Shown here: piece by piece, positions 1 through 8,722 of the stretch
Layout of the letters: each line of letters begins with the position of its first letter
How positions within the stretch are numbered: the stretch's first letter is position 1
DNA from: Pelethousia sp034933245
GTDB lineage: Bacteria; Bacillota; Clostridia; Christensenellales; CAG-138
Assembly (NCBI GenBank): GCA_034933245.1
Contig: JAYFNX010000029.1
Location: 8,687 to 72,686, forward strand
Direction of reading: 5' to 3'
DNA length: 64,000 nt
The notes under the pieces: model-generated
What the model saw: the letters and a program-made list of their open reading frames with translations, nothing else
Databases searched by the model: none
What the model was told of the DNA's origin: nothing
Program-made: the position numbers and the translations under genes

Positions 1-142
1 GCTCGGCCTCGGTGATGTGATTGTCCTCCCGCACGGCTGTAAGCGCTTCCGCCTTGTTGACGCACAGAATTCCATTGGAGAACTCTGTTTTGTCTCCAAA
101 GCAAATATCCTTCACGTGAAAATTAGCCAAGGTTAATTTCAT
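1..142 (-). CDS. grdE: Glycine/sarcosine/betaine reductase component B alpha/beta precursor, N-terminus (partial)
   Basis: Only the first 47 codons lie in the window; the gene runs off the left edge. The start MKLTLANFHVKDICFG and the following INGxLxVNK-like segment match the amino end of the GrdE/GrdG/GrdI proproteins, the pyruvoyl-dependent substrate-binding part of the selenium-dependent reductases. It lies 124 bases downstream of grdA in the same direction, with AAAGGAGC about 9 bases before the ATG. The substrate-specifying part is outside the window, so glycine, sarcosine and betaine cannot be told apart; grdE is used as the generic symbol. Confidence 0.8.
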   Translation of the reverse strand, partial: MKLTLANFHVKDICFGDKTEFSNGILCVNKAEALTAVREDNHITEAE

Positions 143-266
143 AAGAAACAGCTCCTTTCGTGTATAATCATACAAATTTACGATTGCATACCTGCCTGAA
201 TAAAGCGCGAGTGATGCATGGCTAAGAAGGGATATACGCATCTTACCCACCATCACTCATTGCACA

Positions 267-737
267 TTATTCGTATTTACCGTATTGGCTACGAATGGAT
301 ACCATTTCTTCAATAATAGCATCCACATCCAATACCATTTCCATCATGCCGACTTGCTCTTCGTAAACTTGCTTATCGACTTCCGCCTTGATTTGGGGTT
401 CACAAACATGATATACGCGCAGTCCTAACTGGACGCCTGTCAATGGACCTGCATAGGTCGGGTCGCCTGCTGTTACGGTTTCAGCGGCAAGGCCTGAAGC
501 CTCAGCCTCCGCAGCACCGAGAACCACCACAAGGTTTTCGGCACCGAATTTTTCAGCAAACTCCTTTACCCGCTTTTGGTTTTCCAAGTCCATCGCTCCC
601 GCCGCGGTTCAGACAAAGCACTCCGTTGAAGAGAAAATCACTTCAGCGCCTGCCGTCTCCACGCAAGCGGCAATCGCTTGTCCCGGAATACCGTCCCTGT
701 CGCCTATGATGATTACTTTTCTGTCCTTAAGCAACAT
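267..737 (-). CDS. grdA: Glycine/sarcosine/betaine reductase complex selenoprotein A, with in-frame UGA (Sec)
   Basis: GrdA carries the carboxymethyl-selenoether intermediate from protein B to protein C in Stickland-type reduction, yielding acetyl phosphate. Reading minus from the ATG at 737-735 gives MLLKDRKVIIIGDRDGIPG, then CFV-UGA-TAAGAMDLENQ, matching the family around its selenocysteine. The UGA is at 611-609. The rest (residues 49-156) contains AAEAEASGLAAETVTAGDP and EEQVGMMEMVLDVD, typical of GrdA; the total of 156 codons is family length. A small UUGG-AAAA-CCAA hairpin (576-587) lies about 20 bases after the UGA and could form part of the SECIS, which is not clearly defined. A standard gene caller would start at the ATG at 593 and lose the catalytic part. 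Confidence 0.95.
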
Positions 738-875
738 CTTTTTTTTGCCTCCTTTTTAGATTTATATCTGTGTATGAAAAGGTTGTGCCTTTCCTGCACC
801 TAATATACCGGTAGACCTGAGAAACCCTTTTAGTGATATAATTGTCGACTGTCCACATTCGATCTTTTTAGCATT

Positions 876-903
876 ATTATAATGCAAACTTGCATTTTAA
901 CAA
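876..903 (-). promoter_or_regulatory. Promoter of the grd operon with a palindrome in its spacer
   Basis: On the minus strand TTGTTA (903-898) and TATAAT (881-876) are 16 bases apart, giving a start near 869 and a leader of about 130 bases to grdA. A perfect palindrome AATGCAA-AC-TTGCATT (881-896) fills the spacer, as expected for a repressor operator. I see no glycine riboswitch in the leader. Confidence 0.5.
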
Positions 904-1004
904 GTGCTTTTTTGGGAGTATAGGAAAGTACAATAGAGATGCTTTTATTTGATAGAAGAATGTCAATAATAGAATTATTTTCGCACACAAATATTGATAA
1001 AACA

Positions 1005-1039
1005 AAATACAGGACCTCCGACAAGGGGATCCTGTATTT
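1005..1039 (-). terminator. Terminator after the psuG operon
   Basis: AAATACAGGA and TCCTGTATTT form a 10-bp stem; on the minus strand it is followed by a T-rich tail (TTTTGTTTT). It lies about 100 bases past the psuG stop and before the grd promoter. Confidence 0.6.
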
Positions 1040-1135
1040 CAGAATAGGTTTCTACCCGCTGGTGCCAACGGTTCTATCTTCTGCGCATCAGTAAGCCATC
1101 ATCGCGCCTGGCAGGGGAATCCATAGGGGATCATC

Positions 1136-1930
1136 TCAACCTTGGCTTGCTACCAGCTTATCGCCAAGCTTGGCATTAGCGATAATGGAATGAAGCTGCA
1201 TTTGGGAGGATATGCCGCCTGTAAGCCTGTCAAAGGCGGCGTTGGCGGCGGGATGATAGTATTTACCCGCAGCTTCGGCTTGTTTGCCGGCAGCAATCCC
1301 TTCATCCAACATCCAGAGATCGGGCAACCGCTCTTTTGCCGGGGTTGGATTCAGAAGCAGCAGGTTACCGCTTGGCGCAGGCAGGCACATCGGCTCCAAT
1401 ACGCCGGCAAGGGGTGCGTTGGCGCTGTTGAAGAGATAACCTGTGCAACAATCGACGCCCACTCCCAGAACCCGCACGCCGTTCTCCCGCAGCCAGCCTA
1501 TGCTGGCGGGGATGTCCATCATATCCTTGAAGGAGGTGGCCAGCAGCGTTACAGGCAGGTCCCGTAAAGCAGGGAGATCTGGGCAGATTCGCTCAGCCCG
1601 GATATCGCTGATTCCACCTATGCCGCAGGTTACGGCAAGGGGCAACCCCATAAGCCTACATACGGCCATGGTGCCGGAGGCGGTAAGCGCGCCGGAAACA
1701 CCTTCCTTTAATGCCGTGGAAAGATGATCCCTATCGATGCGGCAAAGCTGATCCGCCCGCTCACGGAAGGACAGGAATTCGCACATTCCAGCGATGTGAA
1801 TATTGCCTTTATCCACCCAAACGATGTTTTCGTATTCGCGTGGCCAGCTGTCCGCTAGCTCTTGACATGAAATGGACGCTAGACCATGGGTGAGCAGGGC
1901 GGATTCAACGAGGAAGCGGTTTACTTCCAT
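1136..1930 (-). CDS. psuG: Pseudouridine-5'-phosphate glycosidase family protein
   Basis: PsuG-type enzymes split (or form) the C-glycosidic bond between uracil and ribose 5-phosphate. Family blocks are visible in order: ESALLTHGL (9-17), GALTASGTMAVCRLMGLPL (80-98), GIGGIS (103-108), LATSFKDMMDI (130-140, with the probable Schiff-base Lys at 135) and LLLLNPTP (190-197). At 264 residues it is shorter than the usual 300 or so, and the KxSxRDL motif is altered to RIDRDHL, so substrate may differ. Its ATG overlaps the stop of the upstream binding-protein gene by 10 bases, so it is the last gene of the importer operon. No pseudouridine kinase (PsuK) is nearby. Confidence 0.8.
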   Translation of the reverse strand: MEVNRFLVESALLTHGLASISCQELADSWPREYENIVWVDKGNIHIAGMCEFLSFRERADQLCRIDRDHLSTALKEGVSGALTASGTMAVCRLMGLPLAVTCGIGGISDIRAERICPDLPALRDLPVTLLATSFKDMMDIPASIGWLRENGVRVLGVGVDCCTGYLFNSANAPLAGVLEPMCLPAPSGNLLLLNPTPAKERLPDLWMLDEGIAAGKQAEAAGKYYHPAANAAFDRLTGGISSQMQLHSIIANAKLGDKLVASQG

Positions 1931-3039
1931 CCTTCAAGGTCGGTTACGTTGTCCACATGGACGAGGGTGAGAGGCAGATATACGCGGCCTTCGAACGTTT
2001 TGCCTTCATGGAGCAGGACTGCCATTTGTAGGGCAGCCTTGGTATAGCGCTGGCTGGAATAGGACATGGAGCCGGTCATGGTACCCTCTTTGATGGCGGT
2101 GCGGGCATCCCCGGTCAGATCCACACCGTATACCAGCACACCTTCTTTTCCTTCGGCGGCAAGTGCTTCCAGAACGGCCAGCGCCATGGTATCATTGCAG
2201 CAGAAGATACCCTTGAGTTCGGGATATTCGGTGAGCAGCGCTTTGGCAGCGTCATAAGCGAGGCTGGCATCCCAGTCGCAATTCTGCACGGCAACCAGCT
2301 CTATGCCTTCGGTGGCTTCAAAAACTTCCTTTGCGCCTGCGGTACGGCCTTCGCTCTGGCCTGCGCCGGCAAGCCCTGCGATGATGGCGACCTGGCCGCC
2401 ACTGGGAAGCCTGGCGATCATATCGTTGGCGACGGTTTTGCCCTGTTCCTGGAAATTCACGGTGATCGTTGCATCCAAATGCCCGCCCGCTTCTTCAAGG
2501 GCGGAGGCATCCACGCCAGGGCCCAGGTTGATAACCTTTATGCCATTCTCGTTGCACTTCACAATGCCCGGAATAAGGTTTGTACCATCGATGGGGGAAA
2601 GGATGATTACGTCATAATCCATATCCGCCATGGTCATGAGCACATCCAGCTGCGAGGCGGTATCCCCTTCGGTAGTGCCGGTCTGCACATCGATGGCAAC
2701 GCCCATTTCAGCACCCGCGGCCTCGTAACAGTCCTTCATATTTGCCCAGAAGGCGTTGGTGAGGGAGATGACCACCGCGCCGACCTTGATGTCTGCGAAG
2801 GTTTCGGGCATAGGACCGATCTGTTCCTCCATGGCGGCGTCAAAATCGGCATACAATTGCTGCACGGTAGCGGAAAGCGCACCGGCGGTTTCTTCTTCCG
2901 CTGCGGGCGCCGGTTGTGCCATGGCAGCGGGATCTTCCGTGGCAACGGGTTCAGCAGCGGCTTCCTGGGCCGGGGCGGATGCGCAGCCAAAGGACAGCAT
3001 CATAGCCAGCGCCAGCAGGATTGAGAGCAGTTTTTTCAT
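1921..3039 (-). CDS. Sugar/nucleoside-type ABC importer, substrate-binding lipoprotein
   Basis: A 372-residue periplasmic-binding-protein type 1 (RbsB-like) lipoprotein. The signal peptide ends in LSFGC with the lipidated Cys at 19, followed by an Ala/Pro/Glu-rich tether to about residue 55. The core contains IKVGAVVISLTNAFWANMKD, DVIILSPIDGTNLIPGI, and KGIFCCNDTMALAVLEAL, typical of ribose/galactose-class binders. The ATG at 3039 is chosen because GGAGG stands 11 bases upstream; a longer frame would begin inside that site. It lies between the permease and psuG genes, so its ligand is probably a (pseudo)nucleoside or ribose derivative; that is inference from context. Confidence 0.88.
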   Translation of the reverse strand: MKKLLSILLALAMMLSFGCASAPAQEAAAEPVATEDPAAMAQPAPAAEEETAGALSATVQQLYADFDAAMEEQIGPMPETFADIKVGAVVISLTNAFWANMKDCYEAAGAEMGVAIDVQTGTTEGDTASQLDVLMTMADMDYDVIILSPIDGTNLIPGIVKCNENGIKVINLGPGVDASALEEAGGHLDATITVNFQEQGKTVANDMIARLPSGGQVAIIAGLAGAGQSEGRTAGAKEVFEATEGIELVAVQNCDWDASLAYDAAKALLTEYPELKGIFCCNDTMALAVLEALAAEGKEGVLVYGVDLTGDARTAIKEGTMTGSMSYSSQRYTKAALQMAVLLHEGKTFEGRVYLPLTLVHVDNVTDLEGWK

Positions 3040-3114
3040 GAAAAATAGTTCCTCCAAATGGTATAATTTTGTATATATAAAGGGGCAGAGCCCCCGTATA
3101 CCCTATGGATCATT

Positions 3115-4071
3115 TCAACCTACGCGGCCTCTGCGTTCTCGTAACTCCGCTATCACGACTGCGCAAAGGAGCATGGCGCCGGTTATGAATTGCTGATAAT
3201 AAGAGGATACGCTCATGATGGTAAGCCCATTGCGTATCAGCCCCAAAAGAAATACGGCAATCACGGTTCCCAGAAGATTGCCATTGCCGCCATGTAGTGC
3301 CGTGCCGCCCATGATAACGGCGCATATGGCGTCCATTTCCATGCCCAGCCCCGCATTGGCTTCCGCGGAGTTAAGCCTGGCGGTTACGATGATGCCGGAA
3401 AGCGCGGCCAACATTCCCATATAGGCAAAGGCGGATATCCGGTAGCGCCCAATGGGAACGCCGCTGCGCTGGAGCGATTCGGGATTGCCGCCCAGGGACA
3501 TGATGTAATGGCCCCAGCGCATATGGTAAAACAGGGGAATAAGCAAAAATACCACCGCAAAAGCAAAGGTGACGCCGGATTCCATGCCCAGAAAATCACC
3601 ACAGCCGATATCGCGGAAAGCCTGGGGAAGCTTGGTGATAGGAATACCCTGGGTCACGATAAGGGATAAGCCCCGGTACATAAAGGATGTTGCCAGCGTA
3701 ATGATAAAAGCGTTGATGCGGGTAACATAAATCAAACTGCCGTTGATGGAGCCCATACCTGCGCCAAGAATAAGCGTAAAAACGATGCACAGCGCTACAG
3801 GCAGCTCCGCCTTGAGCGCTTTTGCTAGGCAGATAGCGCTGAAGGATAGTATGGAGCCTGCGGAAAGGTCAATAGCGCCGGAGGCCATGATGCACATCAT
3901 GCCGGTGGCCACTATCAAGCGATAGGAATTGGCCTCCAGAATGTTTACTACGTTTTTCAGAGAGAAAAAGGAGTTGGTAGCAACGGATAGAAACACCATC
4001 ATCGCAAGGCACATCCCCAGCAGCAACAAGGGCGCCGATTGACGCCTACACCATCTTTGCATAGGACTCAT
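3115..4071 (-). CDS. Ribose-type ABC importer permease
   Basis: A 318-residue polytopic membrane protein of the RbsC/BPD_transp_2 family, with about eight to ten hydrophobic segments. Diagnostic stretches are GMMCIMASGAIDLSAGSIL and AVIMGGTALHGGNGNLLGTVIAVFLLG. The start ATG overlaps the ATPase stop (ATGA), so the two are translationally coupled. It ends in TGA, with a 75-base gap to the binding-protein gene. Presumably one or two copies pair with the single-domain ATPase upstream. Confidence 0.9.
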   Translation of the reverse strand: MSPMQRWCRRQSAPLLLLGMCLAMMVFLSVATNSFFSLKNVVNILEANSYRLIVATGMMCIMASGAIDLSAGSILSFSAICLAKALKAELPVALCIVFTLILGAGMGSINGSLIYVTRINAFIITLATSFMYRGLSLIVTQGIPITKLPQAFRDIGCGDFLGMESGVTFAFAVVFLLIPLFYHMRWGHYIMSLGGNPESLQRSGVPIGRYRISAFAYMGMLAALSGIIVTARLNSAEANAGLGMEMDAICAVIMGGTALHGGNGNLLGTVIAVFLLGLIRNGLTIMSVSSYYQQFITGAMLLCAVVIAELRERRGRVG

Positions 4072-4817
4072 AGCGAAGCCTCTCGGCTCTCGCGTTGCAG
4101 AATCAGGGCCTGCAACTGATCCGGCGATGTTTCGCGGGTTGCCATCCCCGCGTCACAGCGGCCCGCCCGCATAACGTAAATATAGTCCGCAATGCTGAAT
4201 ACTTGATGGAGGTTGTGGCTGATCATAAGCTGGGTCATACCGTCATCCCGGAGCCGCCTGAGTATAGTAAGGGTGCGGTGGCTTTCGTGTATCCCCATGG
4301 CAGCGGTGGGTTCGTCCAGCAGCAGCAGACTCCCGGACCGTCGCAAAGCCCGGGCTATGGCTACGCCCTGGCGTTGGCCGCCTGAAAGATTCCGTACAGG
4401 CTCTTCCAAATCAGGGATTTCTATCCGTATATCCGCAAGAAGGCGTTTGGCCTCTTCCTTCATTTTGCTGCGATCCAGAAAGGGCCCCTGCATGATCTCC
4501 GCCCCCAGGAATATATTCTCGATGCTGTTTTTGAAATTATCCAGCGCAAGATCCTGGTATACCGTGCGAATGCCCAGCTCCAAGGATTTGCTGACGCTAA
4601 GGGCATGGAAGGTCTCGCCGCCTACACACAGGCTTCCGGCATCCGGCTTCAGGATGCCCGAAAGTATCTTAATAAGCGTGGACTTGCCGGAACCATTATC
4701 CCCCACGATGGCGGTAATGCACCCTTGCTTTACAACAATGGAAGCCCCCCGTAACGCCTGAACGTGCCGGAAGCTTTTTTGGATATCTTTTATGGATAAA
4801 ATCGTGTTTTGTTCCAT
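4068..4817 (-). CDS. Ribose-type ABC importer ATPase (single nucleotide-binding domain)
   Basis: First gene of the importer operon. Walker A is GDNGSGKST (39-47), the signature LSGGQRQG and Walker B LLLLDEPTAAMG follow. At 249 residues it holds one ATPase domain, whereas RbsA and most family members carry two fused; it is therefore of the FrcA kind, acting as a homodimer. An AAGGACGG site precedes the ATG. The gene order ATPase, permease, binding protein, glycosidase suggests uptake of a glycoside followed by cleavage. Confidence 0.9.
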   Translation of the reverse strand: MEQNTILSIKDIQKSFRHVQALRGASIVVKQGCITAIVGDNGSGKSTLIKILSGILKPDAGSLCVGGETFHALSVSKSLELGIRTVYQDLALDNFKNSIENIFLGAEIMQGPFLDRSKMKEEAKRLLADIRIEIPDLEEPVRNLSGGQRQGVAIARALRRSGSLLLLDEPTAAMGIHESHRTLTILRRLRDDGMTQLMISHNLHQVFSIADYIYVMRAGRCDAGMATRETSPDQLQALILQRESREASL

Positions 4818-4920
4818 TTTCCGTCCTTATTCCTGCAAAAGGATGCCGAAGTATTGTCTCATCTATGTTATCAAGGGGCCTCTTGGCCGTCAAATTCCTT
4901 TTTGCGGACAATTCGCATAC

Positions 4921-4941
4921 TTTATAGGTTCGGCCTATAAA
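4921..4941. promoter_or_regulatory. Inverted repeat upstream of the importer operon
   Basis: TTTATAGG-TTCGG-CCTATAAA is a perfect 8-bp inverted repeat with a 5-base centre, 104 bases upstream of the ATPase start. It may be an operator for the importer operon; no regulator gene is adjacent, so this is unproven. Confidence 0.35.
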
Positions 4942-5512
4942 TAGAGACGGAATTGAATGAATTACTATGTGGAGAACGGATGGATTTTCGAGCCCGTTCA
5001 AGGAAGCTTTTTGCCTTTGCGCACCGCGCAGGATGGATTTATGACAGGCATACTACCCTTCAAAATTAATAATACGCGCCCCCATTATTGTGGGCGCTGC
5101 GGGATGAGCGGTAGGCTGCGATCACGCTGCGATCACCGGAATGGAACGCGGGCATAGGGCCGGTGCTGCACAACGGCCCCCGCTTGCTGTTTAGGCTGGC
5201 GGGGAAGTCGTGTAATGGAAAGGCGCAATGCGCAAGGACGCTTTCGGCGCAACCATGGGCAGCCGGGTAATCCAGGCATGGGCTGCGGGGATAGACGACG
5301 CCTGTCGCTTCATAGGCAGCGGATCTTCTTTTTGCAAACGTATAACAAATGCCATCGGAGTTTCTCCGCTGCTGCATGGCTGCGCATCATTCATGCGGAG
5401 TTCCGATGGCTATGTGTTGCTTTCCGTATTTGCGACTTTTATCGCAGTTTATCCGAAAGACCGAGCCGGAGCTGGCGCTACAATGTACTTGAATGCGCCG
5501 GATTCCTTGCGC
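4942..5512. other. About 570 bases without a recognisable gene
   Basis: Several overlapping open frames exist on both strands (for example 5228-5554 plus), but none resembles a family known to me, none has a good ribosome-binding site, and none has neighbours of the same direction. It could hold a decayed gene. Confidence 0.4.
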
Positions 5513-7612
5513 CTATTTTTCATATCCAAAATTGGCGCGTATTTGATCCCGTAATTGCACAAGTTCGGGATAATTATAGAAAAAGTCTATTTTTGCTTCG
5601 GCTATGCTGCTTCCTGTCGGCCTATTTGACAATACGAACAACATAAAGCTTTCGGCAATGTCTTCATTACTGTTTGTTGAAGCGTATTCGTCCACAAACA
5701 GGGATGGATTATTCTTATATAATTCCTCCCCGTCGTCTGAAGCAAGCGGTTTCCAAAATGCATCACAGAACGCCTTTAGATAGGAGCCTTCCTTAAAAGA
5801 GTCATAGACGTAATAGAATTTGTCATCCGGCTGCTTAGATAAATCCACTTGTGCGGCATTAAGCGTAAGCACGTGCCCAAATTCGTGGACAAATGTTTGC
5901 AGCGTCTTATGCGCATTCCTATAGTTCCCATCCTTATCAAAAATATCGTTTATATCCATACGAACGGTAAACGTACGGTTGTCGCCATCCGAGGAGAAGT
6001 ATGCCGCTCCAAGCTGATACGATAATCCGTCTGTCCAGACGTTGAGGGTATCGATATAGGATATGTAGCTTCCAGCAATTCTGCTTATAAAATCCAGCAG
6101 CTTATAGTGAAGTTCATCGGTGCCGGCATACTGTTCAATACCGGCGGTTAAGTCGTATTGTTTGATATCCGTTCCGCCGCCGGAATATCCGCCGGCCGCC
6201 TGAAGCATCCAATTGTCGCCTGTCCATGTCAAAACATACTGAAGGGAATGAAGCACATCTGCCCAAACGTAATCCTCGTAGCCGTCATAACTGCTGTTGG
6301 GAACCACAAAAATCGGTTCGCCATAGGTAGCAAGCAGGATTTCTTGCATATCCTCTATGGAGTAACCGGCCTTGATAAAATCTATATTGATGCTATATAA
6401 AAACCGCTTCGAATCTCTTTCGGTGTATTCCATAACCGTTGGCAGGGCCGTATTCATACCGAACCATTTTGCATCGTAGTAATAATCCTCCAAATGGCCT
6501 AACACTTCGTCGTTTTTTTCGTCAACCAGCTTGCCCTGGCCGCCGATTTGATTGTCCGTTAACTTCTTGTCCTCCTGAAAGTAGAAGACAGTGTTCTCAC
6601 CGATGACATAAGAAGGGTTTTTCATATCGCTTATTTCGTAAGCTTGTACCGAAAGATTTTCCGTATCCGTGCTCATAACATTCTGTAACGTTCCCAACAG
6701 GATGTCAGCCGCAGATAAAATCTTGTTGCAGTCTATAATGGAGAGGTTGTCTGCAACGGTATTGTTTTCAACGCCAACATTGTTTTGTGCAAGCAAAACG
6801 GCCGGGATCCCGCCGCCCGCAAAGGACATATGGTCATTTTTCGACTGAACGGCCGTACCCAGGGCACTTGAGGCCACGTTTTGCGCGCTTTGATTTATCA
6901 GGTTGCCCACAAGGGTTTCTTTTCCATCTGCAGTGTATAGCTTTAGGCCGCTACTCATGTAATGCCCCAGCAGATCCAGATGAATATCCCCGATAATGCG
7001 GGCTTTATCATCGTCGGTTAGGCTATTCACGTAATAAGAAGAGCCTAAGAGCCCATCCTCTTTTCCTGAAAAAGCAATAAAGCGTATCTCTGTGTCAGAC
7101 GGTTCGGCTGCTATGGCTTTGGCTAGCTCCAACATCAAGGCAAGGCCGCTGGCACCGTTATTAGCCCCCACCGTACCCGCCACCGTATCATAATGACAGC
7201 TTACAATTAGAATATCGGAGGATTCACCCGCTCCTTTTTTTGTGGCAATCATATTCGCGCCGCTATTTGAACTTTGCTCCGGATCTAAATTAGCCGCATC
7301 CGCAAAAACAAAATCCTGCTGCTGAACATCATACCCATATGCAAAAAGCTTATCCGCAATATACCGTTCCGCTTCACTAGCCCCTTCGGTGCCAATTCGT
7401 CTGGGTGCTACGGCAACCTCGCTTAGCGTCTGGGAGATTGACTCGACGGTAAGGGTGGCATTTTGAGGATTATCTTCGGTGGGAACACTGTTGCTTGCCG
7501 TGTTGCTTTCATTCGTAGCAGCATTTTCTTTTTGCCGGCCACTGGTATAGAACAGAAGTACCCCAAGGACGACAACGATAGCAATCAGAATAATAAAAAA
7601 TGCCTTTTTCAT
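5513..7612 (-). CDS. Exported M28-like peptidase domain fused to an HEXXH zincin domain
   Basis: A 699-residue protein. Residues 1-22 are an uncleaved-looking membrane anchor or signal; the ATG at 7612 has AAGGAAAGGA upstream. Residues 60-310 are an M28 aminopeptidase fold: HYD (140-142), GANNGASG (149-156), FSGKEDGLLGS (181-191), LDLLG and NDHMSFAGGGIP. The bridging-metal Asp is Asn152 and the general-base Glu is Lys184, so this domain is probably inactive. Residues 400-699 are a second metallopeptidase-like domain with HEFGH (576-580) and a downstream NEDIAESF (649-656) that may give the third zinc ligand Glu654. It stands alone between long intergenic regions. The true substrate is unknown; an extracellular peptidase in which the M28 part binds rather than cuts is my inference. 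Confidence 0.75.
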   Translation of the reverse strand: MKKAFFIILIAIVVVLGVLLFYTSGRQKENAATNESNTASNSVPTEDNPQNATLTVESISQTLSEVAVAPRRIGTEGASEAERYIADKLFAYGYDVQQQDFVFADAANLDPEQSSNSGANMIATKKGAGESSDILIVSCHYDTVAGTVGANNGASGLALMLELAKAIAAEPSDTEIRFIAFSGKEDGLLGSSYYVNSLTDDDKARIIGDIHLDLLGHYMSSGLKLYTADGKETLVGNLINQSAQNVASSALGTAVQSKNDHMSFAGGGIPAVLLAQNNVGVENNTVADNLSIIDCNKILSAADILLGTLQNVMSTDTENLSVQAYEISDMKNPSYVIGENTVFYFQEDKKLTDNQIGGQGKLVDEKNDEVLGHLEDYYYDAKWFGMNTALPTVMEYTERDSKRFLYSINIDFIKAGYSIEDMQEILLATYGEPIFVVPNSSYDGYEDYVWADVLHSLQYVLTWTGDNWMLQAAGGYSGGGTDIKQYDLTAGIEQYAGTDELHYKLLDFISRIAGSYISYIDTLNVWTDGLSYQLGAAYFSSDGDNRTFTVRMDINDIFDKDGNYRNAHKTLQTFVHEFGHVLTLNAAQVDLSKQPDDKFYYVYDSFKEGSYLKAFCDAFWKPLASDDGEELYKNNPSLFVDEYASTNSNEDIAESFMLFVLSNRPTGSSIAEAKIDFFYNYPELVQLRDQIRANFGYEK

Positions 7613-8187
7613 AATAATCTTCCTTTCCTTTAACAAACGAAATGGCGGAACATCAAATTCCAGATGCGTGCACCCAAGGGCTATGGATAGCAGCAGGAAT
7701 CCCATACAAAGGGAAACGGCGTTTCAATACACGTGCCGATCCCGGGGAAAAGCCATTTAACACAAGCTGCCAAAACCCGAGAATAAAATCCAGAATATCA
7801 TGGTTTTCCTATCCATCCATGGTTACCGGTATTTTTTATGAATATTATTTTATGCAAGTCAAATCCCACTTTCAATAACATAAGAAGTGAATTTTATATA
7901 AATTATGACGTTTCTTCATTAAACCAATTTTAGTGCGTGGATTTCAACCGTGTGCAAGAATGCATGCAATATGGCCAAAAAAGCGGCGGGGTAGTATGGT
8001 CAGGGGTATGCTTTTATACCTTTATGAAGCCGACGGCTTTGGAATGCCTATCTGCATTTACTGCCGCGGCTATCCGCCTGGAAACACGAAGTGAAATTGC
8101 CCAGGAAATTTGACAAAAGAGCACGAACCGCTTTCATTCACGGATGGTATCCTAAATTGCATCTTTACTAATGAGGGGGCTACCTAA
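7613..8187. other. About 575 bases, no intact gene
   Basis: The only coherent frame (about 7934-8110, plus) reads as a C-terminal-looking fragment containing MKPTALECLSAFTAAAIRLE and a stop; it lacks a start and I do not recognise it. The upstream part is AT-rich and probably carries the promoter of the minus-strand peptidase gene. Confidence 0.3.
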
Positions 8188-8559
8188 ATGCCAAGGCCCT
8201 TGGTTCATATACTCGCTACCGCCCCGTTAAGTTTGGGTTACAAGTGGCTGAATATCACCGCTTTACTTATCGCCAGCATTTTTCCTGATCTATTTGCGGT
8301 GGCTTTAAGCCCCATCCTATTTTTGTTTTTGGGCTGCGGGGCGAACGGCTGAATTGGGTTTTTTACCTTTTTTGATCAATCCATAATCGGCGGGGCGATA
8401 GATGCCATCGTATTGGTTGGCATAATATTGCTGCTGCTTAGATATTTTCCGAGACTGTCAAAACCATTTAAATGGAAACAAAATTTTTCTGCTAAAGCCA
8501 TTGCTCTATCTGTAATTTTAGGCATTACATTGCATATTGTATTAGATAATTTAATATAG
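8188..8559 (+). pseudogene. Small DUF457/YdjM-like membrane protein gene interrupted by an in-frame UGA
   Basis: From the ATG at 8188 (GAGGGGG about 9 bases upstream) the frame is open for 124 codons except for one TGA at codon 55 (8350-8352). The N-part has a hydrophobic segment followed by LLIASIFPDLFAV, the C-part ends LGITLHIVLDNLI, resembling the LLPDxD and SHxxLDxxT elements of YdjM-type membrane proteins, though the central His motifs are not seen and the length is short. The TGA may be a TGG-to-TGA nonsense change (GANG-W-IGFF would fit). Since the genome makes a selenoprotein a Sec codon is formally possible, but no Sec family of this kind is known to me. Confidence 0.45.
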
Positions 8560-8722
8560 GCCCCCTTGCATAGCATACCATATTGCAGCCAGTATACTGG
8601 CGCTCCAACAATGCCAACCGCACAGGAAAAATTGCTCGTTCGCAAATGGTTCAATTTGCCTTCGGGCATGGCGGAAGGTAGTAGAATTGCTCTGCAATAT
8701 GAAGACATTTCGAGCAAAAACT

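Noticed and set aside
443..709. Plus-strand frame opposite grdA
   Set aside because: Ser/Pro/Arg-rich shadow; the minus strand reads as selenoprotein A.
738..875. Glycine riboswitch in the grd leader
   Set aside because: The 130-base leader lacks the conserved aptamer segments and is too short for a tandem glycine switch.
5228..5554. A 108-codon plus frame as a real gene
   Set aside because: Its end overlaps the 3' end of the peptidase gene, it has no ribosome-binding site and resembles nothing known to me.
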